Assembly: GCA_051252075.1 (NCBI GenBank)
Contig: JBPOFU010000001.1
Location: 248,001 to 312,000, forward strand
Reading direction: 5' to 3'
DNA from: Oceanococcus sp051252075
GTDB taxonomy: Bacteria > Pseudomonadota > Gammaproteobacteria > Nevskiales > Oceanococcaceae
Length of the DNA: 64,000 nucleotides
Part shown: piece after piece, positions 25,194-33,949 of the stretch
Layout of the letters: the number at the start of each line of letters is the position of its first letter
How positions within the stretch are numbered: position 1 is the stretch's first letter
Made by a program: the position numbers and the translations under genes
Notes under the pieces: generated by a model
Seen by the model: the letters and a program-made list of their open reading frames with translations, nothing else
Database searches by the model: none
Told to the model about the DNA's origin: nothing

Positions 25194-28100
25194 TACAGCA
25201 TCCACCAACCGGGTATCCAATGTAGCCATTTGAAATAGCTTTGTGTTGCGGCTACGCCGGATATGGCCGGGAAGAAGATCAAAAACAGTACGCCACTCAG
25301 TGCGACAAAGCCCCACGGTAGCGCGCGTTGCCAACTTTTATCCTGAGGCAGGCGGCTGAGACTTACCCCCACCAACAAGACCAAGAAAGGCACGATAGGG
25401 TAATAGTGGTAAATGAAGCTGGCGCGTGAAACGCCGGCCCAGGGTAAGTACAAGGCGATGATGCTGCTGAATAACCAGACGCTGGAGCGCGTCGACCAGC
25501 GCAGCTTGCCGAAGACCAAGGCCAGTACGGCGACCAACCCGGTCCACCATATCAATGGGTTGCCCATCAATGTCAGTGAGCTGCGCAGCGGCGCGCGAGC
25601 TTCGCTTACGAATAACCACAACGGTTTGAGTATCAGTGGCCAGGTAAAGAATGCCGATTGAAATGCGTGCGTGCTGGTCAGTTTCGCGTGGTAGTCGTAC
25701 ATATCGACTTGCGATTTCCACACTTGCTTGGCGCCTTCTAGTGACCATAGGTCAGGCGCTGGTGACAAGCAGTTCAAGAATGGGATGTAGCTGAGGTAAT
25801 ACACCAAAAACGGCATCAAGCCGAATGCAATGGCGCCGCCGAGCAGCATTTTGCTGCGTTGAGTCTGGGCAGCGTTAGCGTGATAAAGGCTGTACAGAAA
25901 GAACACGAACACGCCGATGCCGAAATACAGCGCGTTCCATTTTGTCGCGATGGCGGCGCCTAAGCTGAGGCCGGCAAAGATTAATGTCGGGCTGATATAC
26001 CAACCCTGTTGCCACTGTTGCGGGCGACTAAAGCTGCGCCACAGACATAAGGCAGCAAGCAAAACAAAAAGGATCAGGTAAGGATCAATGGTGGCGTAGC
26101 GACCGATGGAAAAGCGGGAAAATTCAAACAAGCCGAGCGAGCCAACCAACCACATGCCACGCAAGCTGCCGCTGAGCAGCCAGCCACCCCAAATCAATGC
26201 CAGCAAAATTGCCACAGTGGCGAGGACGCCGGCGATGCGCATACCCCACGGCGTCATGCCGTAACGCTGTATACCTTGGGCAATGATCCACTTGCCTAAA
26301 GGAGGATGAGTGGTCTCGTAAACCCAATGCTGGTTGAGATATTCCCAGGCGGTGCGGCCATGGTAGATCTCGTCGAACTCGGTACTGGTTAAATAGCCTT
26401 GGTCGGCAATCAGGGTTTGCGGCTCATCGGCCAGCAGCTGCCATTGCTTGTCTTTGACCGTGAGTGGAAGCAGAGCTTGCGCATTGTCGTCCAACAGCCC
26501 CAATTCGTTAATGCGTAAGGGGCGACTCACTTCGCTGATATGCAAACGAAAAACTTGACCGGCCTCAGTCGAGCGCAGCTTGGGTTCGTAAAGGTCGTAA
26601 AAGGTTTTCAGTTCCAATTCATCGCTAATGGAGACCCATTCTTTCCCTTGCTTCTGTTCTATAAACGCTTTGCCCTCTCCTTCGCCTATGAAAATCATTG
26701 CGCGAGCAGGTTTTGCGGCTACAGCGAGCTTAAACACGATGCTGTCGTCGTTCTCGACCAACGCACCGCTTACAGGATAATTTTTGCTGCCGAGTTGATA
26801 GCTGCCTATCAGTAACGCGGCGCTACCCAGCACGATGTAAGGCAGGCACAAAGTCCAGCGCAGGGGTTCTCTGGGGCGATCCTGCTGCGGTAACGGCGGT
26901 ATGGCTTTGATCGCGAGACTGATTGCTTGAGCCCAGCGTGCGCAGTGTTTAGGTGCCAACCATACCCACATGGACAGTGCTGTTATGGTCAGGTTGTAGG
27001 CGGAGATTAAGCGCAATATCGAACTATCGCGTGGTGCGATTTTGTCGATATCGATATACCAATGGTAGACATAGCCCATATTGAACAACACGCCGGCTGA
27101 CCATAGCAGTAGCAAGATGCGTGCATCTCGTCGCGCGGTCAGCAGAGCCAACATGGGAATGATGTTGAGGATGTAGCGTTCGTGCATGCGCGGGGCAAAC
27201 ATGAAGAACACCATGGCGGCCATGGCAAAAGCCCAGCCGAAATATTCGCCGCGCAATATTGGGTCCGTTTCGGCACGCGTTTGTAGGCCGGCGCGTATGC
27301 CCGCCAAGGTGAGCAAACTGCCGGAAATCAGAGCGGCCCATGTTTGCGTGGCCAGGCCTAAGAAACTGCCTGGGTCGGGAGTCCAATTCCAACCGAGTAA
27401 AGCCCACAGATTGTAGGCATTTACAGTGAGATAGTTATAAGTATCAGCAGTGCTGAAATACAGTTGCAGTATCCACGTCGGTTCTTGCTTGTAGGCAAAA
27501 GGCAGCACCACAATGGCGAAGCTGGCGATACCGATGAACGCTTGTTTTAGCGTGCTTGATAGCGGTTTAGACACCATCACGGCCCAGCCAAACACATAGG
27601 CGAAAATCAAGCCCTGCGGTTTAAACGCCACCGCCAGCCCGAGCAAAATACTGGCGGACCAGAGGCGGCCTTGGCGCCAGTGCAGCCAAGCGCCGACCAG
27701 CAACAGGGCCAGCGCCGATTCTGTTTGCCCCCACAATGCGGAGTCGAAAATAATCGCCGGGTTCAGCCAATACAGGCTGGCCAGAAATAAAGGCGCCAAA
27801 GGGCGTCCTGCGGAGTCGACTTGATCGCGATTGGCTGCACGCAACAGCAGCCAACTGACGGCCAAATCGCACAGTGTGCCGGGGAGTTTTATCAGCGGGG
27901 TAAAGTGGGCGCCGCCGTCCAGGCCGAAAGTGCGCGCCAGCCAGCCTATGGTCGCCAGCACGTACATATACAGCGGCGGGTAGTCAGCGAAATAGCCGTC
28001 TTCGTAGAGCTGAAACGGCGCTGCCGGATCCGACAGCTTGAGCGACCACGCTTTGTAGGTGCCGATATCGTAATGAAAGCCACCGTCCCACAGCAGTGGC

Positions 28101-28261
28101 AAACGAATCAGCAGGCCCAGCCCCAGCCAGGCCCAGATCAGCGCTTTCATCCCATCGACACGATTGGCATCCGCGCCTATGACGGGCGACCAACGCTCAC
28201 GGGTGGCCCAGAGCGCCAGAAAGGGCAGCCCGTATATTAGGGTGAAGGCTTGTGCACTCAT
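25193..28261 (-). CDS. Double GT-C membrane glycosyltransferase (PIG-M/GT87-like module fused to a PMT/GT39-like module)
   Basis: 1022 residues from the ATG at 28259-28261 (a TTG eight codons upstream is less likely). Module 1, about residues 1-490, has many membrane segments and the GT-C acidic loop motif FHYDIGTYKAW near residue 62, with DYPPLYMYVL following. Residues about 495-620 form a predicted beta-rich extracytoplasmic domain. Module 2, about 625-1022, has FDEIYHGRTAWEYL and THPPLGKWIIAQG, the loop-1 signature of protein O-mannosyltransferases, then GRYATIDPYLILF and further membrane segments. GT-C enzymes use polyprenyl-phosphate sugars on the periplasmic side; the downstream GtrA- and GtrB-like genes fit as donor supply. 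Acceptor (glycan, lipid or protein) is unknown. Confidence 0.82.
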   Translation of the reverse strand: MSAQAFTLIYGLPFLALWATRERWSPVIGADANRVDGMKALIWAWLGLGLLIRLPLLWDGGFHYDIGTYKAWSLKLSDPAAPFQLYEDGYFADYPPLYMYVLATIGWLARTFGLDGGAHFTPLIKLPGTLCDLAVSWLLLRAANRDQVDSAGRPLAPLFLASLYWLNPAIIFDSALWGQTESALALLLVGAWLHWRQGRLWSASILLGLAVAFKPQGLIFAYVFGWAVMVSKPLSSTLKQAFIGIASFAIVVLPFAYKQEPTWILQLYFSTADTYNYLTVNAYNLWALLGWNWTPDPGSFLGLATQTWAALISGSLLTLAGIRAGLQTRAETDPILRGEYFGWAFAMAAMVFFMFAPRMHERYILNIIPMLALLTARRDARILLLLWSAGVLFNMGYVYHWYIDIDKIAPRDSSILRLISAYNLTITALSMWVWLAPKHCARWAQAISLAIKAIPPLPQQDRPREPLRWTLCLPYIVLGSAALLIGSYQLGSKNYPVSGALVENDDSIVFKLAVAAKPARAMIFIGEGEGKAFIEQKQGKEWVSISDELELKTFYDLYEPKLRSTEAGQVFRLHISEVSRPLRINELGLLDDNAQALLPLTVKDKQWQLLADEPQTLIADQGYLTSTEFDEIYHGRTAWEYLNQHWVYETTHPPLGKWIIAQGIQRYGMTPWGMRIAGVLATVAILLALIWGGWLLSGSLRGMWLVGSLGLFEFSRFSIGRYATIDPYLILFVLLAALCLWRSFSRPQQWQQGWYISPTLIFAGLSLGAAIATKWNALYFGIGVFVFFLYSLYHANAAQTQRSKMLLGGAIAFGLMPFLVYYLSYIPFLNCLSPAPDLWSLEGAKQVWKSQVDMYDYHAKLTSTHAFQSAFFTWPLILKPLWLFVSEARAPLRSSLTLMGNPLIWWTGLVAVLALVFGKLRWSTRSSVWLFSSIIALYLPWAGVSRASFIYHYYPIVPFLVLLVGVSLSRLPQDKSWQRALPWGFVALSGVLFLIFFPAISGVAATQSYFKWLHWIPGWWML

Positions 28262-28298
28262 GCAGGATCTGCGGTCAAACCGCAAATTCTAGCCGGAT

Positions 28299-29126
28299 TT
28301 AACTCAGCTCGGCGATGATGCCTTGGCAAGGGCCTGCTTTATTTAAGGTGTAGAAGTGCAATTCATCCACGCCTCCGGCAATCAGGCGTTGGCATAACTC
28401 TACAATGACGCGGTGCCCCAGTTCGCCCATCGCTTCGACATTTTCGTTTTCTAAGGCGGCGAGTTGCAGCCGTAGCCAACGCGGAATCTCTGCGCCACAA
28501 GCATCGGAAAAACGGGCGAGTTGCGCGTAATTGGTGATGGGCATAATGCCGGGAACCATCGGGATGGTAACCCCTGCCTTGCGGACCCGATTGAGGAAAT
28601 CGAAATAACCGTCCGCATTAAAAAAGTACTGAGTGATGGCGGCATCAGCGCCGGCGTCTACTTTGCGCAGAAAATTTTCTAAGTCATCTGTGGCTGTGCG
28701 CGCCTGAGGATGCACCTCAGGGTAGGCCGCTACCGAAATATGAAAATGATCGCCATGTTCAGCTCGTATAAAGCTGACCAATTCATTGGCATAGCGAAAT
28801 TCGCCCGGCGAGTACATGCCGGAAGGAATATCGCCGCGTAGGACCACAAGGCGCTGAATGCCAATTGCGCGATAGCGATTGAGCAGTTGATTGACCCCGT
28901 CCTTAGTGGCCGAGATACAACTGATATGCGGTGTTGCAGCCGAGCCGGTTTCCTGGGAGATGGCTTTTACGGTGTCGAAAGTCCCTTCCAGAGTTGAGCC
29001 GCCGGCACCAAAAGTGACCGAGAAATATTCGGGCTTGTGCTCGGCTAAACGATGCCACGTGGCGGCCAAATTCTCCCGCCCCTTATCGGTGCGTGGAGGG
29101 AAAAATTCAAAACTGAATTGGGTCAT
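28299..29126 (-). CDS. metF: 5,10-methylenetetrahydrofolate reductase
   Basis: 275 residues from the ATG at 29124-29126, giving the typical start TQFSFEFFPPRTDKGRENL; a longer frame upstream lacks family support. Further MetF blocks: PEYFSVTFGAGGST with the catalytic region, PHISCI, RLVVLRGDIPSGM, VAAYPEVHP, AAITQYFFN (FAD contact) and VPGIMPI. It reduces methylene-THF to methyl-THF, the methyl donor for methionine synthesis, and lies with ahcY and metK in one direction. Confidence 0.95.
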   Translation of the reverse strand: MTQFSFEFFPPRTDKGRENLAATWHRLAEHKPEYFSVTFGAGGSTLEGTFDTVKAISQETGSAATPHISCISATKDGVNQLLNRYRAIGIQRLVVLRGDIPSGMYSPGEFRYANELVSFIRAEHGDHFHISVAAYPEVHPQARTATDDLENFLRKVDAGADAAITQYFFNADGYFDFLNRVRKAGVTIPMVPGIMPITNYAQLARFSDACGAEIPRWLRLQLAALENENVEAMGELGHRVIVELCQRLIAGGVDELHFYTLNKAGPCQGIIAELS

Positions 29127-29190
29127 GATGTGTCTATCTTCAGCTATCGACGAGGTGCAGCACAGGCTTGGGCCCGGTTGCTGAGACGAG

Positions 29191-29217
29191 AGCTGCGCCA
29201 ACACGGTCGGCGCAGCT
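29191..29217 (-). other. 9-bp hairpin between ahcY and metF
   Basis: AGCTGCGCC (29191-29199) pairs perfectly with GGCGCAGCT (29209-29217) around a 9-base loop. It begins 10 bases after the ahcY stop in transcript direction. No T-run follows, so it may slow decay or attenuate ahcY-metF read-through instead of terminating fully. Confidence 0.45.
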
Positions 29218-29226
29218 AGCGGCTAC

Positions 29227-30624
29227 TCAGTAGCGGTAGTGCTCAGGCTTGTAAGGGCCTTGTACCGGTACGCCGATGTAGTCAGATTGCTCTTGCGTCA
29301 GTTGGGTCAATTGCGCACCCAGCTTGCCCAAATGCAAGGCGGCTACTTTTTCGTCCAGATGTTTCGGTAATACGTATACGCCGGTCGCGTATTCATCACC
29401 CTTGGTGAATAGCTCAATTTGTGCCATCACTTGGTTGGTGAAGGAATTCGACATAACAAAACTGGGGTGGCCGGTGGCGCAGCCTAAGTTCACCAAACGG
29501 CCTTCGGCCAGGAGAATGATGCGCTTGCCATCAGGGAAAATCACATGATCTACCTGTGGTTTGATGTTGTCCCACTCGTATTCTTTCAAACTGGCGACAT
29601 CAATTTCATTGTCAAAGTGACCAATGTTGCAAACGATGGCTTCGTTTTTCATCGCCGCCATATGGTCATGGGTGATGACATTGAAGTTGCCGGTGGTGGT
29701 CACGAAAATATCGGCGTGTGCGACGGCATTTTCCATGGTCACGACGCGGAAGCCTTCCATCATCGCTTGCAATGCACAGATAGGATCGATCTCGGTGACC
29801 CAAACCTGGGCGCCCAGGCCTTTCAGGCTTTGCGCGCAACCTTTGCCCACATCACCGTAGCCCGCCACCAGTGCAACTTTACCGGCGATCATGACATCGG
29901 TCGCACGCTTGATGCCGTCGACCAAGGACTCACGGCAACCGTATAAGTTGTCGAATTTGGATTTAGTAACCGAGTCATTCACGTTGATAGCAGGGAAGGG
30001 CAAAACGCCTTCTTTTTGCATTTGATACAAACGCGCTACGCCGGTTGTGGTTTCTTCGGTCACGCCTTGGATGCAGGCTAAGGTTTTGGAATACCAACCT
30101 GGCTGATCCGCTAAGCGCTTCTTGATCGCCGCATACATGAAGGTTTCTTCTTCACTGCCGGGGTTGTCCAGTACCGATGGATCTTTTTCTGCTTTGCTGC
30201 CCAGAATTAACAGCAAGGTGGCATCACCACCATCATCCAAAATCATATTGGGGGAACCGCCATCGCTCCACTCAAAAATTTTGTGGGAGTAATCCCAGTA
30301 TTCGGCCAATGATTCGCCTTTGTAGGCGAATACCGGTGTGCCGCCAGCAGCGATAGCGGCTGCAGCGTGATCCTGGGTCGAGAAGATGTTGCAGGAGGCC
30401 CAGCGCACTTCCGCGCCCAGCGCTTCTAAGGTTTCGATCAGCACTGCGGTTTGTATGGTCATGTGCAAGGAGCCGGCAACGCGTGCGCCTTTCAACGGCT
30501 GGCTGTCCGCAAATTCTCGGCGGGTGGCCATCAGGCCTGGCATTTCGGTTTCAGCGATAGCCATTTCTTTGCGTCCATAAGCCGCTTGGGAAATGTCGGC
30601 GATAATGTAGTCGTTGGTGCTCAT
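29227..30624 (-). CDS. ahcY: Adenosylhomocysteinase
   Basis: 465 residues, the long bacterial form. Motifs: EMPGLMATRREF, AGSLHMTIQTAVLIETL, DDGGDATLL, VNDSVTKSKFDNLYGCRESL (the substrate and NAD site) and VAGYGDVGKGCAQSLKGLGA (the NAD-binding loop). The C-terminus ends GPYKPEHYRY as in the family. It hydrolyses S-adenosylhomocysteine to adenosine and homocysteine, closing the methyl cycle with metF and metK. A GGAG ribosome site lies shortly before the start. The leader between metK and ahcY can fold into a strong stem (see 30654-30710). Confidence 0.97.
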   Translation of the reverse strand: MSTNDYIIADISQAAYGRKEMAIAETEMPGLMATRREFADSQPLKGARVAGSLHMTIQTAVLIETLEALGAEVRWASCNIFSTQDHAAAAIAAGGTPVFAYKGESLAEYWDYSHKIFEWSDGGSPNMILDDGGDATLLLILGSKAEKDPSVLDNPGSEEETFMYAAIKKRLADQPGWYSKTLACIQGVTEETTTGVARLYQMQKEGVLPFPAINVNDSVTKSKFDNLYGCRESLVDGIKRATDVMIAGKVALVAGYGDVGKGCAQSLKGLGAQVWVTEIDPICALQAMMEGFRVVTMENAVAHADIFVTTTGNFNVITHDHMAAMKNEAIVCNIGHFDNEIDVASLKEYEWDNIKPQVDHVIFPDGKRIILLAEGRLVNLGCATGHPSFVMSNSFTNQVMAQIELFTKGDEYATGVYVLPKHLDEKVAALHLGKLGAQLTQLTQEQSDYIGVPVQGPYKPEHYRY

Positions 30625-30653
30625 TGGGTAATCTCCAAATCAAATTTTTCGGG

Positions 30654-30710
30654 GCGCTGCGAAGAGTCACCGGTATCGGTGTAAAGGTTTTCGCAAATCT
30701 TCAGCGGCGC
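30654..30710 (-). promoter_or_regulatory. Structured 5' leader of ahcY
   Basis: Bases 30654-30665 can pair with 30698-30710 (12 pairs, one bulge, one G-T/A-C position) and enclose a second hairpin CACCG/CGGTG (30668-30672 with 30677-30681). The structure ends about 30 bases before the ahcY start codon. It may be a regulatory leader or the remains of the metK 3' end. The canonical SAH riboswitch core is not present on this strand. Confidence 0.35.
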
Positions 30711-30791
30711 TTAGCCGTTGTAGAGCCCCAGGGATAGGTTGCTAGTGTGTTGGCGATGGTCTGTTCGCAAACACCAGGCTATGAGAGTGGT

Positions 30792-31982
30792 TTATAGGCC
30801 AGCGTCTGCGCGCAGTGCTTCAGCCTTGTCAGTGCGTTCCCAGGGGAATGCGGTGAAAGTGTCATTGCCGTAGGTCATTTCCACCACTTCACGACCGAAG
30901 TGGCCGTAAGCCGCAGTGGCCTGATACATGGGGTGGAGTAAATCCAGCATGCGGCTAATGGCATAGGGACGTAAGTCGAAGTGCTCGCGCACCAAGGTTT
31001 CAATGCGCTCGTCCGAGACTTTGCCAGTGCCGAAGGTGGTCACTGAAATCGATGTCGGCTCAGCCACGCCTATGGCATAACTCACCTGAATTTCGCACTT
31101 GTCGGCCAAGCCGGCTGCAACCACATTCTTGGCCACATAACGGCCGGCGTATGCCGCGGAACGATCCACTTTGGATGGGTCCTTGCCCGAGAACGCACCG
31201 CCACCGTGGCGTGCCATGCCGCCGTAGGTGTCGACGATAATTTTGCGTCCGGTCAAGCCGCAATCACCAACCGGGCCGCCAATGATGAATTGACCGGTGG
31301 GATTGATGTGATATTTAGTATCAGCGGTCAGCAAGTTCGCCGGCAAAACTTTCTTGATGATGAGTTCCATCACCGCTTCTTGCAGATCCTTTTGCGACAC
31401 TTCCGGATTGTGCTGCGTCGACAGTACGACCGCGTCGATGGAAACCGGTTTGCCGTCGCTATAGCGCAAGCTCACTTGCGATTTCGCATCCGGGCGCAGC
31501 CAAGGCAAAGCGCCGGATTTGCGCGCTTCGGCTTGGCGTTCCACCAAGCGATGAGCGAACTGAACCGGGGCGGGCATCAAGGCCTCGGTTTCGTTGCAGG
31601 CATAGCCAAACATCAAGCCTTGGTCACCAGCACCCTGATCTTCAGGGCGTGAGCGATCCACCCCTTGGGCGATATCGACACTTTGCTTGCCGATCAGATT
31701 CAGCACGCCACAAGTGGCGCCGTCAAAGCCCACGTCGGAGGAGGTATAGCCAATGTCACTAATGACTTTGCGGACCAAATCTTCCAAGTCCACCCACGCG
31801 CTGGTGGTGATTTCACCGGCGACTATGGCCACACCAGTTTTTACCAATGTTTCGCAGGCAACGCGGGCGTGCTTGTCCTGGTCCAGGATGGCATCCAGTA
31901 CGGCGTCAGAGATTTGATCCGCAACTTTGTCAGGATGACCTTCAGAGACGGATTCGGAGGTGAATAGATAATCTTGCTGCAT
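30792..31982 (-). CDS. metK: S-adenosylmethionine synthetase
   Basis: 396 residues. Diagnostic motifs are FTSESVSEGHPDKVADQISDAVLD near the start, the ATP-binding GDQGLMFGYACNET hexapeptide region (GAGDQG), and the P-loop-like GGGAFSGKDPSKVDRSAAY. It makes SAM from methionine and ATP, the donor for the methyltransferases at 2846 and 4257 as well as for the SpeD protein at the right edge. It is 167 bases upstream of ahcY and in the same direction, so they may share a transcript. Confidence 0.97.
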   Translation of the reverse strand: MQQDYLFTSESVSEGHPDKVADQISDAVLDAILDQDKHARVACETLVKTGVAIVAGEITTSAWVDLEDLVRKVISDIGYTSSDVGFDGATCGVLNLIGKQSVDIAQGVDRSRPEDQGAGDQGLMFGYACNETEALMPAPVQFAHRLVERQAEARKSGALPWLRPDAKSQVSLRYSDGKPVSIDAVVLSTQHNPEVSQKDLQEAVMELIIKKVLPANLLTADTKYHINPTGQFIIGGPVGDCGLTGRKIIVDTYGGMARHGGGAFSGKDPSKVDRSAAYAGRYVAKNVVAAGLADKCEIQVSYAIGVAEPTSISVTTFGTGKVSDERIETLVREHFDLRPYAISRMLDLLHPMYQATAAYGHFGREVVEMTYGNDTFTAFPWERTDKAEALRADAGL

Positions 31983-32111
31983 GGGGCTTATATCTGTTTA
32001 TCCGGATAGAGAGATAATCATGCTGAGTTCGGACCATAAACGCAAGTGCTTTTTGACCAAAGGCGGCAAGGAATACAAACTGCACAGTCTGTTTGTCTGC
32101 ATGATCCTCTT

Positions 32112-32669
32112 ATGGCTTTGACTCCTTCTCGCATGATGCCCTTAGCAACCCCCGCGCCGGATTTTTCGTTGCCGGACACAGTGTCTGGGCAAATTTTGAG
32201 CCGCGATCAACTGCGCGGAGTACACGCCACCGTAGTGATGTTCATCTGCAATCATTGCCCCTATGTGATTCATGTTGAGGCTGAATTGGCGCGTTTAGGT
32301 CGTGACTACGCCGATAGGGGCGTGGGCTTTGTCGCCATCAGTGCCAATGACGCTGACAACTATCCAGCAGATGCCCCGGACAAAATGAAAGCCACGGCTC
32401 TGGCCAATGGCTACACCTTTGCCTATCTGCATGATCAAAGCCAAGAGGTCGCGCGTGCTTACGGAGCGGAATGCACTCCCGACTTTTTCATTTTCGACCG
32501 CGATCTGAAATGTGCCTACCGTGGCCAATTAGACGCCGCACGCCCCGGTAACGATGAGCCCAATGATGGACGCGATATCCGAGCGGCCTTAGATGCCTTA
32601 ATCGCCGGGCAAGCGGTGTCGACGGAGCAGAATCCGAGCGTGGGTTGCAATATTAAGTGGAAGTATTGA
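32112..32669 (+). CDS. Thioredoxin-fold peroxiredoxin/TlpA-like protein
   Basis: 185 residues from the ATG at 32112; a longer frame from 32046 is not supported. ATPAPDFSLPDTVSGQILS is the AhpC/TSA-type opening, VVMFICNHCPYVIHVEAEL carries the redox motif CNHC, and VAISANDADNYPADAP and CTPDFFIFDRD (cis-Pro loop) complete the thioredoxin fold. No signal peptide, so cytoplasmic. This corresponds to the common thioredoxin-family proteins with a CxxC next to HCPYV. It is divergent from metK and ends 22 bases before galE, which converges on it. Confidence 0.82.
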   Translation: MALTPSRMMPLATPAPDFSLPDTVSGQILSRDQLRGVHATVVMFICNHCPYVIHVEAELARLGRDYADRGVGFVAISANDADNYPADAPDKMKATALANGYTFAYLHDQSQEVARAYGAECTPDFFIFDRDLKCAYRGQLDAARPGNDEPNDGRDIRAALDALIAGQAVSTEQNPSVGCNIKWKY

Positions 32670-32691
32670 CGCACTTGGTCGTCTGGAAACG

Positions 32692-33660
32692 CTAGGAATG
32701 CCACTTCCAGGCGGTTTGCAAAATCGTATCCAAATCACTGTAGTTGCATTGCCAATCCAGTGATTGCTCAGCTCGGCTGGCATCCGCGACCAGTTCGGGT
32801 GGATCGCCAGCGCGGGCCGGGCGAACGTCTCGCGGAATGCTGCGGCCCACCACTTTTTCAGCGGCTTGTAGTACTTCAAGCACGCTGTAGCCATTGCCCA
32901 CGCCGAGATTGAACACCTCGCTGCCACCGGCTGCGAGCTGCGGCAAATGCAGCGCCGCTTGGTAGTGCGCCGCAGCCAAGTCCATCACATGTATGTAGTC
33001 ACGCACGCAGGTGCCATCCACAGTAGGGTGTTCAGTGCCAAACAACTGCAGCTTGAAATCGCCATTGACCATGGATTTAAGAATATTGGGTATGAGATGC
33101 GTTTCCGGTTCATGCGCTTCGCCTATGTCACCATCGGGGTGCGCACCGGCCGCATTGAAATACCGCAAGCTGATGGTCTTGAAGTCATAAGCTGCGGCGT
33201 AATCCGTAATCATTTGTTCCATGAACAGTTTGGTGCGGCCATACGGTGAAATTGGCCGGGTTGTTGCGGATTCAGTAATTGGTGTGCTGTCCGGCGTGCC
33301 ATACACCGCCGCGGTGGATGAGAAAATCAGTTTATCCACGCCGTGCTCGCGCATCGCGGCCAACAGATTCATCGTGCCGCTGAGGTTGGTTTGGTAGTAG
33401 CGATGAGGGTCGCTCACTGATTCCGGAATAATCGACTTGGCAGCAAAGTGCATCACCACATCCGGTGCAAATTCGCTTACCACCGCGCTGATTGCGGTGG
33501 CATTCAGCAAATCACCCTGACGCAGTAAGCCTTCTGGTACCGCCCAAGCGTGCCCGGTCGACAAATTATCGAACACGCACACCGTCTCACCACGCTCTCG
33601 TAGATAGCGCACCATGTGGGAGCCGATGTAACCGGCACCGCCCAAAACCAAAACCTTCAT
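32692..33660 (-). CDS. galE: UDP-glucose 4-epimerase
   Basis: 322 residues from the ATG at 33658-33660 (a GTG two codons upstream is possible). VLVLGGAGYIGSHMVRYL is the NAD-binding loop, FSSTAAVYG and SPYGRTKLFMEQ hold the catalytic Ser and Tyr-x-x-x-Lys, and LRYFNAAGAHPDG and VRDYIHVMDLA are typical of GalE. It interconverts UDP-glucose and UDP-galactose, so it can feed the glycosyltransferases of the left half of the window. The 289 bases between its start and the transketolase start hold no gene I can support. Confidence 0.94.
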   Translation of the reverse strand: MKVLVLGGAGYIGSHMVRYLRERGETVCVFDNLSTGHAWAVPEGLLRQGDLLNATAISAVVSEFAPDVVMHFAAKSIIPESVSDPHRYYQTNLSGTMNLLAAMREHGVDKLIFSSTAAVYGTPDSTPITESATTRPISPYGRTKLFMEQMITDYAAAYDFKTISLRYFNAAGAHPDGDIGEAHEPETHLIPNILKSMVNGDFKLQLFGTEHPTVDGTCVRDYIHVMDLAAAHYQAALHLPQLAAGGSEVFNLGVGNGYSVLEVLQAAEKVVGRSIPRDVRPARAGDPPELVADASRAEQSLDWQCNYSDLDTILQTAWKWHS

Positions 33661-33949
33661 TTCCACATCAGTTCAGCGAGATAGGCACACAGTATGCCGT
33701 TCTGCCCGAGCACAAGTACATGGGGTTTGCTCTGATTATCGTTTTAAAAACGCTCAACGGCTAGGCCTGTTTTTGTGCGGCGATCTACAGTTTTCTGCGA
33801 AGCAGGCGATATCAGCCAAGTGGGCAAGCCTGTGTTGGAAAGCACTATCCAAGCCACCCAGTGAAGCCTTTCTTGCCCACGCACCCCGCCATCAGCGACA
33901 ATACGTCCCCAATTTGCCGCTGACTTGCGGCATGGATCCAGAGAAATCA

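Noticed and set aside
28270..28284. Small hairpin TGCGGT-CAA-ACCGCA between metF and the GT-C gene as a terminator
   Set aside because: Six base pairs and no T-run on either strand; too weak to claim.
30645..30715. SAH-riboswitch-like pieces (GGGGCGCTGCGAAG and CGGCGCTT) on the plus strand near ahcY
   Set aside because: They lie on the strand opposite to ahcY and metK, and the central AGGCUCG segment of the known riboswitch is missing, so I treat it as chance similarity within a strong stem.
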